Source of the DNA: Bacteroidota bacterium
GTDB taxonomy: Bacteria; Bacteroidota; Bacteroidia; 2-12-FULL-35-15
Reading direction: 5' to 3'
Assembly (NCBI GenBank): GCA_029237775.1
Contig: JAQZBR010000001.1
Coordinates: 1-64,000 of the forward strand
Length of the DNA: 64,000 nt
Positions 35,001 to 43,563 of the stretch are shown in pieces. The translations under genes and the position numbers were made by a program. Below the pieces are notes generated by a model. That model worked only from the letters and a program-made list of their open reading frames with translations. It was not told the DNA's origin and ran no database searches. Each line of letters begins with the position of its first letter. Position 1 is the first letter of the stretch.

Positions 35001-38000
35001 GCTTGTATTTACGGTGTAGGTGAAAACTCCCGATACTGAAGGTGTTCCGCTGATAGTTAATATACCACCTGTTACCGATCCGGTAACACCTGCAGGCAAG
35101 CCTGCAACAGTAGCACCCGTTCCGCCACCAGCGATGCTATAAGTGATATCTGTGATCAGAGTGTTTATACATAATGTTTGAGCAGTTGTAGCTGCAGCAG
35201 AAGTCAACGTGATAGTCGCATCAGGATTAACAGTTATTGTACCGGTAGCTGAAGACTGAACACATGTTCCGGTTGTATTAACTGTATAGTTAAATGTACC
35301 TGTGACCGATGGTATTCCGCTGATGGTAAATGTTCCACCTGAGAATGAGCCGGACACGCCTGCCGGCAAACCTGAAACAGTTGCTCCTGTACCTCCACCA
35401 CTTATTGAATAGGTGATATTGGTAATTGCAGTATTGATACATAAGGACTGGCCGTCTGTGGCAACCGCAGAACTTAATGTGATGGTTGCATCCGGATTAA
35501 CAGTGATCGTACCGCTTGCAGAAACCTGGGCACATGTTCCTGTGGTATTCACGGTATAGTTGAAAGTTCCTGCCGCTGTTGCTGTTCCGCTGATACTGAA
35601 TGTTCCGGCAGAGAATGAGCCGGTCAGACCTGCAGGCAAACCTGTAACCGTTCCGCCTGTACCGCCACCACCAATCGCATAAGTAATATTGGTTATTGCA
35701 GTATTGATACATAAGGACTGTGTGTTTGTACCTACTGCAGATGACAGCGTGATAGTAGCATCAGGGTTTACAATTATAGTTCCGCTTGAAGAAACCTGAG
35801 CGCAGGTACCTGTTGTATTTACCGTATAACTGAATGTTCCCGTTACGCTTGGAGCTCCGCTGATGGTGAAAGTACCGCCTGCGAATGAACCGGTTACACC
35901 TGCCGGTAAACCTGTTACAGTAGCACCCGTTCCGCCACCGGAAACGGTATACGTGATATTAGTGATCGCAGTATTTACACAAAGCGACTGGCTCGTTGTT
36001 GCAGCTGCAGAGGATAATGCAATTGCGGCATTAGGATTAATTGTGATCGAACCTGTCGCAGAAGTTTGTGCACATGAACCTGTTGTATTAACGGTATAGT
36101 TGAAAGTTCCCGTTACTGATGGTGTTCCGTTTATAGTAAAGGTACCTGAAGAGAATGAACCTGAAACACCGGCAGGTAAACCTGTAACGGTTCCGCCAGT
36201 TCCACCGCCACCGATCGCATAAGTAATATTAGTTATTGCTGCGGTAGCACAAATGGTTTGCGCATCTGTTGCAGCGGCAGAAGATAAAGAGATTGTAGCA
36301 TTAGGGTTAACTGTAACAGTAACTGTTCCTGCAGGACTGACACATGAACCTACGCTTGCCGTCACTGAATAAACCCCGGTCATTGCTGTTGTAACAGAAG
36401 GACGAGTTACCGATGATCCTGTGGCAGAGAATCCGCCCGGACCTGACCAAGTGTAAGTTTCTCCACCTACAGGCGAAGCAACAGAAAGGGTAAGGGTATT
36501 ACCCGCGCAAATCGGGTTTGGACTTGCGTTAGCAGTTGGCATTGCAGGTGCTCCTGCAGCGCTAATAGAAATTACTCCACCGCTTGTAGTACATCCTGCC
36601 GAGTTCATAACGACTATGTTATAAGAACCTGCAGCTAGGTTTGTGAAAGCGTTTGTTGCTACAAAAGTGGTTCCCCCGTTAATTGAGTAGGTTAAACCTG
36701 TTCCGGTAGCAACTATAGTGATCGTACCATTATTTGCACCGCAAGATGTTTCATTTGTAAATGGCGCTGACGTTATAACAGGCACTGGATTAACAGTAAT
36801 GGTTCCTGAAGCAGTGACCTGGTTACATGTTCCTGTTGTAGTTACAGTATAATTAAAGGTTCCTGAAGCAGATGGAGTTCCACTTATAGTGAAAGTTCCT
36901 GCAGAGAAAGAACCGCTCACACCGGCAGGTAAACCGGCAACCGTTGCTCCGGTTCCGCCCCCTCCAATAGAATAAGTAATATTCGTAATCGCGTTATTGA
37001 TACACAGCGTTTGTGATGTGGTTGCTGCTGCAGATGTTAAAGCTATAGTTGCATTTGGATTTATAGTGATACTACCGGTCGCTGAAGTCTGAGTACAGAT
37101 ACCTGTGGTGTTAACAGTATAATTGAAAGTACCGGTCGCAGTCGGAGTACCGCTGATGGTGAAAGTTCCACCGGCAAACGAACCTGTTACACCTGCAGGT
37201 AATCCTGTTACAGTTCCGCCTGTTCCGCCCCCACCAATTGAATAAGTAATATTAGTGATTGGAGCAGTTAAGCATATTGTCTGAGCATTTGTTGCTGCTG
37301 CAGATGTCAATGAAATTGTTGCATTCGGATTAACAGTAATTGTTCCTGTTGCTGTTACAGCAGCGCAAGGGCCGCTTGTAGTAACAGTGTAGCTGAAAGG
37401 ACTTCCCACAGTTGTGGACGGAGATCCGCTGATGGTAAATACACCGCTTGAAAATGAACCTGTCACACCTGCAGGGAGACCACTAACAGTAGCACCTGTT
37501 GCGCTTCCGCCAACAGCATATGTAATATTGTTTATTGCAGTATTGATACAAACTGTCTGAGCATTAGTTGCGGCAGCAGAGGTCAAACTGATCGTGGATG
37601 AAGGAGTGACAGTAATCGTTCCTGTAGCAGTTACCACCGCACAAGGTCCGGTTGTAGAGACAGTGTAGCTGAACGGGCTTCCTACAGTTGTGCTTGGAGT
37701 TCCGCTGATCGTGAATACACCACCGGCAAACGAACCTGTGACACCAGCAGGTAAACCTGAAACTGTTGCCCCGGTAGCGCTACCACCTACAGCGTAAGTA
37801 ATGTTTGTGATAGGATTGTTAATACAAACCGTTTGAGCGTTCGTTGCAGCTGCAGAAGATAAAGATATGGTTGAAGCTGGTCTAACGGTAATGGTTCCTG
37901 TGGCAGTTGCCGGAGGACATCCTCCCGTTGTAGTTACAGTATAATTGAATGTTCCGCTTGCTGTTGGAGTGCCGCTAATTGTAACAACATTCCCCGCCCA

Positions 38001-39569
38001 GGATCCAGTAACACCGGCCGGCAAACCTGAGAAGGTTGCTCCGGTTGCTCCGGTAGTTGCTAAAGTGATATTGGTCATAGCCGTGTTGATACAAACGGTT
38101 GGACTTGTACCTGCAGCAATTGTATTTACCGGATTTACGGTAATCACCACATTATCTGTCATGGTACATTGCTGATCTGTAGCGGTAAGGGTGAATGTAA
38201 CAGGACCTGTTACACCTGCGGGGGGTGTAAATGTAGGAGTTAACGAGGTGGTACTTGAGAGCCCCGCTAATGCAGCGGCCGGACTGGCTGTCCAGGCGAC
38301 TGTAGTTGCACCGTTATTATTTAAATAAGAACCACTTAAAGCAACAGAACTGTTTGAACAAACGGAATTATCGGTCCCCGCATTCACAGTCATCAAACAG
38401 CAGTAAACGGTTGCATTGTATGTGTCCGGTAAATCGGCAACACACCCAACGCTTGTCCAACTACCAATTTCTCCATCTGCATAAGTCTTTATAGAAACTC
38501 CACAATCCGGATTTGTAGCACAATTCGTTGTTACTGTCAAATTAAAACAAACTGACCAGGTCAGTCCACTTGTCGCTCCTTCGCATGAGCCCATCCCTGA
38601 AGAACACATACCATTCGCATCTCCCCATGAGTTATCCGGATCCAATCCCGCTGGTTGACTAAAGAACCAACCCGCTCCGACATTAGCACCCGTACTATTA
38701 TAAGTTACACTACCGGATGGCCACCACGCCCACGCTCCAGAACAATAATTTCCGGCCTGAGCTAAAGCGGTTGTAACTGTAGGTTGTCCTGTAACAGAGA
38801 ACGAAGAAGCATCCCAGCAATCACCAAATGTTGGAACAATCCCTTGTAACCAGTTACAGTTTGTCTGAGTATATTGGTTAATTGTATAGCAGAATCGAAC
38901 TGTCTCTCCCGGTAAATATGGCCCATTCAGTGGAGAACCCATTGATGTCGAACTAGGTACTAAAGTAGCATTAAGATTACATGCAGAGTTGTCGGCTTGC
39001 GGGGTCACACAAACATTAAAAGTTCCCGTTTGGCCGGCAGGTGCGGAAACACCAATAAGTATTGTTGTTCCGTTATTTGGGACGGCCATGTTTCCGGAAA
39101 CAGATCCTCCAGCTCCCGAATAACATTCATTGTTATCGTCATAGATTGTGAATGTACTACAGTCTGTTGTGCTATATACGGCAAATGTAGGGTTCGTTGT
39201 TGAACTTGATACGTTGATCTGAAGGGTAGACGTACCCACCGGTGGAACTACCGAATACCAGATTGTCGGGTTGGGTAAGTCATAACAATTGTTCCCGAGG
39301 AAATCCGGGCCCGCAGTCTGACTTGCATCATTACATTGAACAGGTGCACAAATTTGTGTACCAAGCGTTGTTAAAGTGATTGCAATAGGTGATGCACATG
39401 AAGTTGCATTACATGGTGCTCTCAACGCAAATTCTCCCGTCTGAAAAGGATTGACCAAATTATTAGTTGCTACAAATATTTGGGGATTTTCTTTCGTCTG
39501 CCCAAATAACTGTACTTGCAAGGTAACTAGTGACATTAACACTAATAATAGATGCTGCGTTTTTTTCAT
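32055..39569 (-). CDS. giant T9SS type B adhesin with 90-residue repeats
   Basis: The 2504-residue surface protein has a signal peptide (ends QLFGQT) and a Cys-rich N-terminal region (about 25-478). Family A repeats lie at 479-926 and 1088-1537, separated at 927-1087 by a SprB-like unit plus an Ig-like domain. Seven family B repeats (1538-2167), an Ig-like and a second domain (about 2168-2330), a PKD domain (about 2331-2410) and a C-terminal T9SS type B sorting domain (IPNIFTPNSDGINDQFKV, YDRWG, GWDG, GTYYYIL) follow. The sorting domain indicates export by the type IX system and cell-surface attachment. Each repeat has two conserved cysteines. The function is probably adhesion or gliding, by analogy. 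Confidence 0.88.
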   Translation of the reverse strand: MKKTQHLLLVLMSLVTLQVQLFGQTKENPQIFVATNNLVNPFQTGEFALRAPCNATSCASPIAITLTTLGTQICAPVQCNDASQTAGPDFLGNNCYDLPNPTIWYSVVPPVGTSTLQINVSSSTTNPTFAVYSTTDCSTFTIYDDNNECYSGAGGSVSGNMAVPNNGTTILIGVSAPAGQTGTFNVCVTPQADNSACNLNATLVPSSTSMGSPLNGPYLPGETVRFCYTINQYTQTNCNWLQGIVPTFGDCWDASSFSVTGQPTVTTALAQAGNYCSGAWAWWPSGSVTYNSTGANVGAGWFFSQPAGLDPDNSWGDANGMCSSGMGSCEGATSGLTWSVCFNLTVTTNCATNPDCGVSIKTYADGEIGSWTSVGCVADLPDTYNATVYCCLMTVNAGTDNSVCSNSSVALSGSYLNNNGATTVAWTASPAAALAGLSSTTSLTPTFTPPAGVTGPVTFTLTATDQQCTMTDNVVITVNPVNTIAAGTSPTVCINTAMTNITLATTGATGATFSGLPAGVTGSWAGNVVTISGTPTASGTFNYTVTTTGGCPPATATGTITVRPASTISLSSAAATNAQTVCINNPITNITYAVGGSATGATVSGLPAGVTGSFAGGVFTISGTPSTTVGSPFSYTVSTTGPCAVVTATGTITVTPSSTISLTSAAATNAQTVCINTAINNITYAVGGSATGATVSGLPAGVTGSFSSGVFTISGSPSTTVGSPFSYTVTTSGPCAAVTATGTITVNPNATISLTSAAATNAQTICLTAPITNITYSIGGGGTGGTVTGLPAGVTGSFAGGTFTISGTPTATGTFNYTVNTTGICTQTSATGSITINPNATIALTSAAATTSQTLCINNAITNITYSIGGGGTGATVAGLPAGVSGSFSAGTFTISGTPSASGTFNYTVTTTGTCNQVTASGTITVNPVPVITSAPFTNETSCGANNGTITIVATGTGLTYSINGGTTFVATNAFTNLAAGSYNIVVMNSAGCTTSGGVISISAAGAPAMPTANASPNPICAGNTLTLSVASPVGGETYTWSGPGGFSATGSSVTRPSVTTAMTGVYSVTASVGSCVSPAGTVTVTVNPNATISLSSAAATDAQTICATAAITNITYAIGGGGTGGTVTGLPAGVSGSFSSGTFTINGTPSVTGTFNYTVNTTGSCAQTSATGSITINPNAAIALSSAAATTSQSLCVNTAITNITYTVSGGGTGATVTGLPAGVTGSFAGGTFTISGAPSVTGTFSYTVNTTGTCAQVSSSGTIIVNPDATITLSSAVGTNTQSLCINTAITNITYAIGGGGTGGTVTGLPAGLTGSFSAGTFSISGTATAAGTFNYTVNTTGTCAQVSASGTITVNPDATITLSSAVATDGQSLCINTAITNITYSISGGGTGATVSGLPAGVSGSFSGGTFTISGIPSVTGTFNYTVNTTGTCVQSSATGTITVNPDATITLTSAAATTAQTLCINTLITDITYSIAGGGTGATVAGLPAGVTGSVTGGILTISGTPSVSGVFTYTVNTSGTCAQTSTTGTISVNPLPVFTVSSTNPTTCGGSEGTITLSGLTANTSYNVSYSNGTSTVGPTALTSDASGNIIITGLVQGSYNAIMAELAGCSTTDAGTYTLTDPNPPVFTVTTANPTSCGGTDGTLTISGLTASSVYTVTYMNGATMVGPASLTSDASGNIVITGLSQGSYSNIIVGIAGCNTTDGGPYTLTEPGAPVFNVASSNPTTCGGSEGTITLSGLTPSTAYNVSYFNGTAVVGPTSLTTDATGSIAITGLTQGTYTAITVELAGCSTTEPTASNLVDPAAPTFIVSSVNPTSCGGTDGSLTLSGLNATTSYNVTYSFGATVVGPASMTSNASGDIVISGLGQGSYSAITVELTACSTTSAGPFVLFDPNTPVFTVSTTNPTTCGGTDGTISLTGLIASTSYNVTYSNGATTVGPTALTTNASGGITITGLGQGSYSNVTVELTGCSTNNAGPFILSDPNAPVFTVTSANPTTCTGTDGTLTLTGLTANTAYDITYSNGATAVGPVSMTSNASGNIVITGLSQGTYSDVIANLLGCSTTIAGPFTLTDPSAPVFTSVAANPTTCGGSNGTITLSGLSPNTVYNIGYLNGATIVGPGVMTSDATGNIVITGLGQGSYSNITVNLSGCTSTDAGPYVITSPTPPNAPTATGAAYCPGAAIGAVTATGTGGTFNWYDDAALTLLLSSNASYTPSTLVTDTYYVTETVGGCTSPATAVTITINSAPFADAGNTQMIGCGISSVPLDGSLSASGASITYTWTTSTGSIISNGTSTAPTVGSAGTYTITVADNTTGCVGIDSVVVTGSPSPVASFTADPTTGTHPLTVNFTNSSQNANTYIWNFGDGFGASTLDASDIYVTPGTYTVSLIASDNLSCPDTAYATIIVLDDYTLVIPNIFTPNSDGINDQFKVLSTGAESLKGTIYDRWGLKIYDWSNIAEGWDGRTSSGVEVSAGTYYYILDVKAQDGKEYNYTGFIQLLR
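33069..34958 (-). repeat. seven exact-length 270-bp repeats (family B)
   Basis: The block is 1890 bp, exactly 7 x 270 bp, coding for 90-residue units with no length change. A unit reads like NPTTCGGTDGTLTLSGLTA, then a YxVTYxNGATxVGP core, then GLGQGSYS and a C-terminal GCSTT. Each has one Cys near position 15 and one near 75. Confidence 0.9.
34959..36308 (-). repeat. five exact-length 270-bp repeats (family A, second set)
   Basis: The block is 1350 bp, exactly 5 x 270 bp. A unit contains NPDATITLSSA, LCINTAITNITY, GLPAGVSGSFS, TFTISGTPS and FNYTVNTTGTC. Two Cys positions (about 20 and 79) are conserved. The third and fourth units are the most alike by eye, suggesting recent duplication. Confidence 0.9.
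36792..38135 (-). repeat. five repeats of family A (first set, variable length)
   Basis: Five units of 84, 92, 92, 90 and 90 residues, in the same family as the set at 34959-36308. The two 92-residue units share an extra GSPF-type insertion (TTVGSPFSYTV) that the rest lack. The set is separated from the second set by a 161-residue SprB/Ig-like spacer at 36309-36791. Confidence 0.88.
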
Positions 39570-39815
39570 TTGTGAATGGAGTATTATAGTCCGTAGTGTT
39601 TAGATCCCTTATCGCCTATCTGATAAATAAAGAATTTTAAGCGCTAAATATAAAAAATATTTATGTTAAAAATCAAACTTATTTAACATTTCTGATCCCA
39701 CACTTCCTTAAACCGTGTTATAAAACCTTTAAAATCATTGATATACAACGCGGGTAGCCGAATGGGGAATAAAGGGACAAAATGAATTTAAGTGCTGCTC
39801 CCCGTGCGAAATTGA

Positions 39816-39823
39816 TATATTTG
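39816..39823 (+). promoter_or_regulatory. -7 box of the membrane/spermidine-synthase-like gene
   Basis: TATATTTG matches TAnnTTTG and would start RNA near 39830, 9 bases before the ATG at 39839. No clear -33 TTG is seen at the expected distance. Confidence 0.5.
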
Positions 39824-39838
39824 CAAAAAAATCGATCA

Positions 39839-42800
39839 ATGTCAACTATACGATTAAGGTTCTTATTCATATGCGCCTTATTTGTTTTGTCCGGAATTGC
39901 TGCTCTTATCTATCAGGTCGTTTGGTTTAAACAGCTTTCATATTTTTTAGGAAACACCACTTATTCCCAATCTATAGTTTTAGCAACCTATATGGGTGGG
40001 TTAGCATTAGGCGCATGGTATTGGGGAAAGAAAGCAGACAGCTTCAAAAATACTCTCCTTCTATTTGCTGTCTTAGAAATTGCTCTTTCAATTTATTGTT
40101 TTTGTTATGTTCCGATTTTTTCTTTCATTGAAAAGAATTTTATCACGATAGTTGCTTCAAACAACTGGTCGAGCGATAGTTACACCGTTTTGCTTATAAA
40201 ATTCTTTGTAAGCGGCTCTACCATTCTACTTCCAACCTTTTTAATGGGTGGAACGTTACCGGTTTTAGTAAAATTCCTGAGTTCTAAATTGGATGAAGTC
40301 GGCAAAAATGTTTCTGTTTTGTATTTCATCAACAGTTTAGGGGCAGTGATAGGCACTGTTTTATCGGGTTTGTATCTTATTCAGACTTTCGGCCTGTTAA
40401 AAACAACATATTTTGCAGCTTCCGTAGAATTGCTGGTAGGCTTAACGAGTCTTTATCTTTCCAGGCATATAGTTGATCCACCGAAAAATGAGTCAGCTGA
40501 GACGAAACGAAAATCAGGCAAAAAAGACTTTCTCATTTCTGAAGGTCAGCTCAAATTAGTTTTAAGAATTGCCGCCCTTTCAGGCTTCAGTGCCATGGCG
40601 TATGAGGTAGTATGGCTGCGTTTGCTGATACCAATTCTAAGTTCCTCCACATATTCATTCACACTTATTTTAGCAGCATTTATCAGCGGAATAACGTTAG
40701 GAAGTTACTTAACTTACCGGTATCATTCCAGAATAAAAAATCCACTGCTTTTTGTCGGGAACTGCCAGTTCGCAATAGTCATTTCAATTTTTCTCACCCT
40801 GCCTTTATATGAATATCTTCCATATGAAATATGGAAAGCTGCAAGTGGACCACCCCAGCTGCCGCATGACTATTCGTATTATCTGTTCATCCAATTTACC
40901 TTTGTATTTCTCGCTCTCGTAATTCCCACAATTTTTATGGGAATGTCCTTGCCGGTTCTGAGCCGCGTAGCTGTCGACAAAGTGGAAGACAGCGGGAAAA
41001 CAATAGGAAAAATTTTTGCGCTCAATACGTTGGGGACAGTTCTCGGTGCGCTTGTAGCAGGTTTGTTCCTTATTCCCGCTTTCGGAATACTAACAACAAT
41101 AATAATTGCACTGGCCATAAACCTCTTTTTATCATTCGCAGTTTATCTTCAAAAAGACTTTATTTCCCTGAGATACAAAACGGCACTCGGTTCCTTGTTG
41201 CTGATTTGTGGAATTTTCTTTTTCAGGAACGTTAAGGCAGAATCGTGGGCCTATCCTATCATGTTATCTCAGGTGCCACGTGAAATCAACCGACACGCTC
41301 CTCCGGCTACATACAAAGAATTCATCTCAACCATTAAGAAAGGAAATAAAATACTTTACTATAAAGAAGGAATCGGTGGAACCATTGTAGTTGGGGTGAA
41401 TAAAAATCAAATTTACCTTTCCACTAATGGAAAAGCGGATGCCAATTCTGTTACAGACCTCAGAACCCAGGTATCACTTGGCTTAACCCCGGTTATACTG
41501 CATCCGAAAGCAGAGAGGGTTTTTGTCATCGGATATGGAGCGGGTACAACGATCGGGTATGCCATGACGCATCCGAATGTGAAACATGCGGAAGTTGCTG
41601 AAATATCTGCAGAAGTTATTGAAGCATCACAACATTTCAAAGGGATCAACGAGCAACCCCTTAAAAGAAAAAATCTTAAAGTAATAAAGGATGACGGTGT
41701 TTCTGCCTTACGGCTTTCTTCAAATAAATATGATGTAATTATCAGTCAACCATCAAATCCATGGTCAGCTGGGGTTGGCAATTTGTTTACAAAAGAATTC
41801 TTTTCTGATTGTAAAGACAAACTGAATCCAGGCGGGTACGTTGCCCAATGGTTTAGTTATTATGAAATGGACGACAGAAGTCTTAAGCTTATTTTAAGAA
41901 CGGCCCTTGGTGAATTTAAACATGTGAGTCTATGGCACATTGGAACATCCGATATTCTTTTATTATGTTCTGAAACACCGTTCAATTTTAATCTGGAAAC
42001 AATTGAGAACAATTATAATGCAGTTGCGGATAAATTAGGAAACATCAACATACATACGTTCAGCACGTTTTTATCCCAACAACTTACCTCATCAACAAAA
42101 GGGATTCACGACTATGCTTCAACAGGACCGATTAACACAGAAGATCATCCTTTGCTCGAATTATGGGCGCCAAAAGCCTTTTATTATAATTCAGAACCTG
42201 CAGAATTCGTTGTTTTAGATGAAAGAAAAAAGTTTGAAAGCAGCAGTCTCTTATTAAAAAGTTATATGCAGCAAAACGGTGGATTGACACAAAACGAAGT
42301 CCTGCAAACAGGATTATTCCAATCAATTGGCGGCTGCAAGGAGCTTGCATTTTACATGGCTGATCTCAATCCTGAAATTTACATGATGTGGTACCGAAAA
42401 GCCTTAGATGCAGGAGATAAGATAAGGGCACAGGAATACCTGGATCTGGCCTCAGCTAAAGGAGTGATTGAAAAAGATATTGTTCAGAAGGAAGGTGGTG
42501 TTGCCTCAGCCAAAGAACCAATTTCAGGGCTAAACCAAAGCTCGGGCAGTTCGGATCTATATTATCAAAACGGCACCTTACTGCTTAATTCCAATCAGCT
42601 CGAGGGAGCTGCTGCTGCTTTTGAAAAGGCTATTGAATTAAATTCTAAAAATATTGATGCGTATATAAATTTAGCTATTGTGCGGGGGAAACAACAGAAT
42701 TACAAAACTGTTATTTCAATACTGGATAAAGCAAATCTGATCTCGGATAATAATGCGAAAGTCTTTTTTAATCGCGGTTATGCGAAGGGATTTATAAATG

Positions 42801-42991
42801 ATTTTGAAGGTGCGGTGAAGGATTTCAGCAAAGTACTCGAACTGGATCCGAATAACGGGCAAACCTACGTTCTAAGAGGAAGAGCGTACAGCGCAATGGG
42901 TAAATTAACAGAAGCATGTGCTGATTTTTCAAAAGCAAGGGCTATGAATGTACCCGGAGCTCTGGAATCACTCCGTCAATTTTGCCAGTAA
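39839..42991 (+). CDS. fused polytopic membrane/spermidine synthase-like/TPR protein
   Basis: The 1050-residue protein has two related membrane halves (about 1-200 and 240-455), each opening with a similar motif (GIAALIYQVVWFKQLSY and GFSAMAYEVVWLRLL). A Rossmann methyltransferase-like domain follows (about 520-760) with VIGYGAGTTIGYAM and IISQPSNPWSAGVGNLF. Three TPRs end it (about 930-1045). This is the family often annotated as fused MFS/spermidine synthase. The catalytic Asp of true spermidine synthases is replaced in IISQPSNPW, so it may not make spermidine. The start at 39839 is supported by the -7 box; the frame is open to 39782. Confidence 0.8.
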   Translation: MSTIRLRFLFICALFVLSGIAALIYQVVWFKQLSYFLGNTTYSQSIVLATYMGGLALGAWYWGKKADSFKNTLLLFAVLEIALSIYCFCYVPIFSFIEKNFITIVASNNWSSDSYTVLLIKFFVSGSTILLPTFLMGGTLPVLVKFLSSKLDEVGKNVSVLYFINSLGAVIGTVLSGLYLIQTFGLLKTTYFAASVELLVGLTSLYLSRHIVDPPKNESAETKRKSGKKDFLISEGQLKLVLRIAALSGFSAMAYEVVWLRLLIPILSSSTYSFTLILAAFISGITLGSYLTYRYHSRIKNPLLFVGNCQFAIVISIFLTLPLYEYLPYEIWKAASGPPQLPHDYSYYLFIQFTFVFLALVIPTIFMGMSLPVLSRVAVDKVEDSGKTIGKIFALNTLGTVLGALVAGLFLIPAFGILTTIIIALAINLFLSFAVYLQKDFISLRYKTALGSLLLICGIFFFRNVKAESWAYPIMLSQVPREINRHAPPATYKEFISTIKKGNKILYYKEGIGGTIVVGVNKNQIYLSTNGKADANSVTDLRTQVSLGLTPVILHPKAERVFVIGYGAGTTIGYAMTHPNVKHAEVAEISAEVIEASQHFKGINEQPLKRKNLKVIKDDGVSALRLSSNKYDVIISQPSNPWSAGVGNLFTKEFFSDCKDKLNPGGYVAQWFSYYEMDDRSLKLILRTALGEFKHVSLWHIGTSDILLLCSETPFNFNLETIENNYNAVADKLGNINIHTFSTFLSQQLTSSTKGIHDYASTGPINTEDHPLLELWAPKAFYYNSEPAEFVVLDERKKFESSSLLLKSYMQQNGGLTQNEVLQTGLFQSIGGCKELAFYMADLNPEIYMMWYRKALDAGDKIRAQEYLDLASAKGVIEKDIVQKEGGVASAKEPISGLNQSSGSSDLYYQNGTLLLNSNQLEGAAAAFEKAIELNSKNIDAYINLAIVRGKQQNYKTVISILDKANLISDNNAKVFFNRGYAKGFINDFEGAVKDFSKVLELDPNNGQTYVLRGRAYSAMGKLTEACADFSKARAMNVPGALESLRQFCQ

Positions 42992-43036
42992 TCCTATTTA
43001 ACTTAACGCGAGGGATTTAAATCCTACGACTTACAC

Positions 43037-43369
43037 CTAAGGCTTCAAAGTGTCCTCAATCGTTTTCCCTTCATCAGCGATAGCCTGGTTCACATTAGCG
43101 ACCTGCCGTTTAATGCTATCACCTGCTTTATCAATCTCCGATTGAATTTCGGAAGTATGCTTTTTTATTTCAGAGGTAAAGCCGTCTGTACTCTTGGTGA
43201 TCTCATTCTGAATCTGTGCCTTTGCATCATTGATCTCACGCAGCCCTCTCCCCAGGCCCTTTGCCAGCTCAGGAAGCTTGTCGGAACCAAAGAACAACAG
43301 AATGACCAAAACAATGATGAAAGCTTCACCACCGCCCAGATTTAAAAACAAAAAAACTGTGTTTAACAT
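43037..43369 (-). CDS. Sec-independent (Tat) translocase TatA/TatB-like protein
   Basis: The 110-residue protein has a short N-terminal membrane helix (about 12-29, AFIIVLVILLFFGSDKLPELA) with the FG hinge, followed by an amphipathic helix (KGLGRGLREINDAKAQI) and a long charged tail of heptad-like helices. Tat A/B proteins form the twin-arginine export complex. No TatC gene is in the window. The tail (about 60-110) is longer than in minimal TatA. A -7 box lies 19 bases upstream of the ATG. Confidence 0.85.
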   Translation of the reverse strand: MLNTVFLFLNLGGGEAFIIVLVILLFFGSDKLPELAKGLGRGLREINDAKAQIQNEITKSTDGFTSEIKKHTSEIQSEIDKAGDSIKRQVANVNQAIADEGKTIEDTLKP

Positions 43370-43387
43370 TTCAGAAAATTAACAGCA

Positions 43388-43395
43388 CAAAGTTA
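43388..43395 (-). promoter_or_regulatory. -7 box of the tatA-like gene
   Basis: TAACTTTG on the minus strand fits TAnnTTTG, with a start near 43381 and a 12-base leader to the ATG at 43369. Confidence 0.45.
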
Positions 43396-43513
43396 CGGAA
43401 AATTCGTCTTGGAGATTTTTAAAAGGAAAACATATTGACTTACTTTATATGTAGCGTGCCGGTTTGCAGTAATTGTAACGCAGAAAATATAATCTTGGAA
43501 GAAATAGCAGCAT

Positions 43514-43545
43514 AAAAAAACCCGGTATCACATGACACCGGGTTT
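43514..43545. terminator. terminator of secDF
   Basis: AAACCCGGT (43518-43526) pairs with ACCGGGTTT (43537-43545). A run of seven forward A bases (43514-43520) gives a T tract on the minus strand. It lies just after the secDF stop at 43564. Confidence 0.9.
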
Positions 43546-43563
43546 CCATTTTATGTAAGCGAA

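Noticed and set aside
33069-38135. Repeat blocks as a CRISPR array
   Set aside because: The units are 270 bp and coding, with no short identical repeat and no unique spacers.
32055-39569. Antisense frames inside the giant adhesin gene
   Set aside because: The repeats produce long shadow frames on the other strand. None has a start signal or recognisable protein.
39782-39838. Extended N terminus of the membrane/spermidine-synthase-like protein
   Set aside because: The -7 box at 39816-39823 lies inside it, and the first helix begins naturally after ATG 39839.
43013-43024. GGATTTAAATCC palindrome as a terminator between convergent genes
   Set aside because: It has no loop and no T tract, so it would not make a normal terminator hairpin. 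Chance is likely in AT-rich DNA.
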